Below, piece by piece: positions 63,771 through 64,000 of a DNA stretch of 64,000 bases (the stretch's first letter is position 1; each line of letters begins with the position of its first letter). Origin of the DNA: Imperialibacter roseus. GTDB lineage: Bacteria > Bacteroidota > Bacteroidia > Cytophagales > Cyclobacteriaceae. The translations under genes and the position numbers were made by a program. Under the pieces are notes generated by a model. It ran no database searches and was not told the DNA's origin. It saw only the letters and a list, made by a program, of their open reading frames with translations. The stretch covers positions 4,916,501 through 4,980,500 of the forward strand of contig NZ_CP136051.1 in assembly GCF_032999765.1 (NCBI RefSeq), written 5' to 3'.

Positions 63771-64000
63771 CTAAAAACTTTTCTTCTTATCTTTCCCCAA
63801 CCAAATCGTAAGCTGCATCCCCTGAGAGGTTTTTCTCATAAACCAATCTAACATTGGGTGAAAAAATGTTGGAAAATAGTATATCTTACAAACCGAATAC
63901 TGCGATTCTTTAATCGTAAAGTTGAGTCTTTCTGCTAACCTTTTAAAAGATGTTAAATGAAATTCGTGCATGTGGTACGGCTCATGCATTGGGCTTAAGT
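63771..64000 (-). CDS. Methyltransferase-like protein, C-terminal part only
   Basis: An open frame runs in from the window edge and ends at 63771, giving about 76 residues. The segment LSPMHEPYHMHEFHLTSFKR is typical of the C-terminal part of small SAM-dependent methyltransferases of glycan clusters (substrate-loop His residues, then FHLTSF). The rest (LAERLNFTIKESQYSVC ... TSQGMQLTIWLGKDKKKSF) has no distinctive motif. The assignment is tentative because the SAM-binding half lies outside the window. Confidence 0.5.
   Translation of the reverse strand, partial: LSPMHEPYHMHEFHLTSFKRLAERLNFTIKESQYSVCKIYYFPTFFHPMLDWFMRKTSQGMQLTIWLGKDKKKSF

Overview
The window reads as a chromosomal segment of a Bacteroidota bacterium, most likely a gliding Cytophagales-type marine relative. 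Evidence: a full-size SprA (type IX secretion, T9SS, translocon), several secreted proteins ending in T9SS C-terminal sorting domains, the TIGR/DUF families typical of this phylum (DUF4837, DUF4292, SCP2-like, DsrE, UPF0114), promoters of the Bacteroidota TTTG-N19-TAnnTTTG type, and almost no Shine-Dalgarno sequences. No rRNA, tRNA, IS element, phage or CRISPR array was seen.

Layout. 1-158: tail of an outer-membrane barrel protein. 204-1082: yicC. 1097-13745 (minus): two tandem TonB genes, vanZ-like, gcvH, sprA, ruvA, and a maeB-type malic enzyme. This ruvA-sprA-gcvH neighbourhood is familiar from gliding Bacteroidota. sprA has its signal peptide out of frame across an eight-T run. 13809-24728 (minus): cell-envelope and housekeeping genes, namely a DUF4837 lipoprotein, LysM lytic transglycosylase, gatA, tatA, EnvC-like activator, DUF4292 lipoprotein, TPR protein, dut, a polysaccharide flippase and a crotonase. 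25124-28847: a T9SS cargo protein, then a divergent threonine-catabolic pair (tdh / small protein / kbl). 28927-33821: stress and small-membrane genes (Usp, DsrE, glutamine cyclotransferase, SCP2, TMEM175-like, RDD, UPF0114). 34022-37144: a 1040-residue VPS10/BNR propeller protein. 37145-41957: small secreted proteins, an ABC ATPase plus adaptor without a permease, and two intergenic regions with RNA-like structure. 42022-48815: FKBP isomerase, an NtrC-type regulator with its kinase, an acyl carrier protein, a phosphoesterase and a glycosyltransferase, then a PRTase and an Lrp regulator.

49037-63714 is the most distinctive region. A 3369-residue T9SS-type surface protein carries three and a half copies of a 2181-bp (727-residue) repeat, nearly identical at the DNA level. 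Each repeat is a PKD domain interrupted by a six-bladed propeller-like insertion, followed by four more PKD domains. The gene starts one base inside the stop of a sulfotransferase gene, which itself overlaps a family-2 glycosyltransferase. Downstream lie an acyltransferase-3, a family-4 glycosyltransferase and the end of a methyltransferase. This looks like a surface-glycan locus joined to a giant adhesin.

How the parts may work together (inference): SprA would export the sorting-domain proteins encoded here; TonB paralogs would energise outer-membrane uptake; the flippase and the 59-64 kb sugar-modifying enzymes would build the surface glycans to which T9SS cargo is often attached. All functions are assigned by reading the translated sequence; no database search was run.
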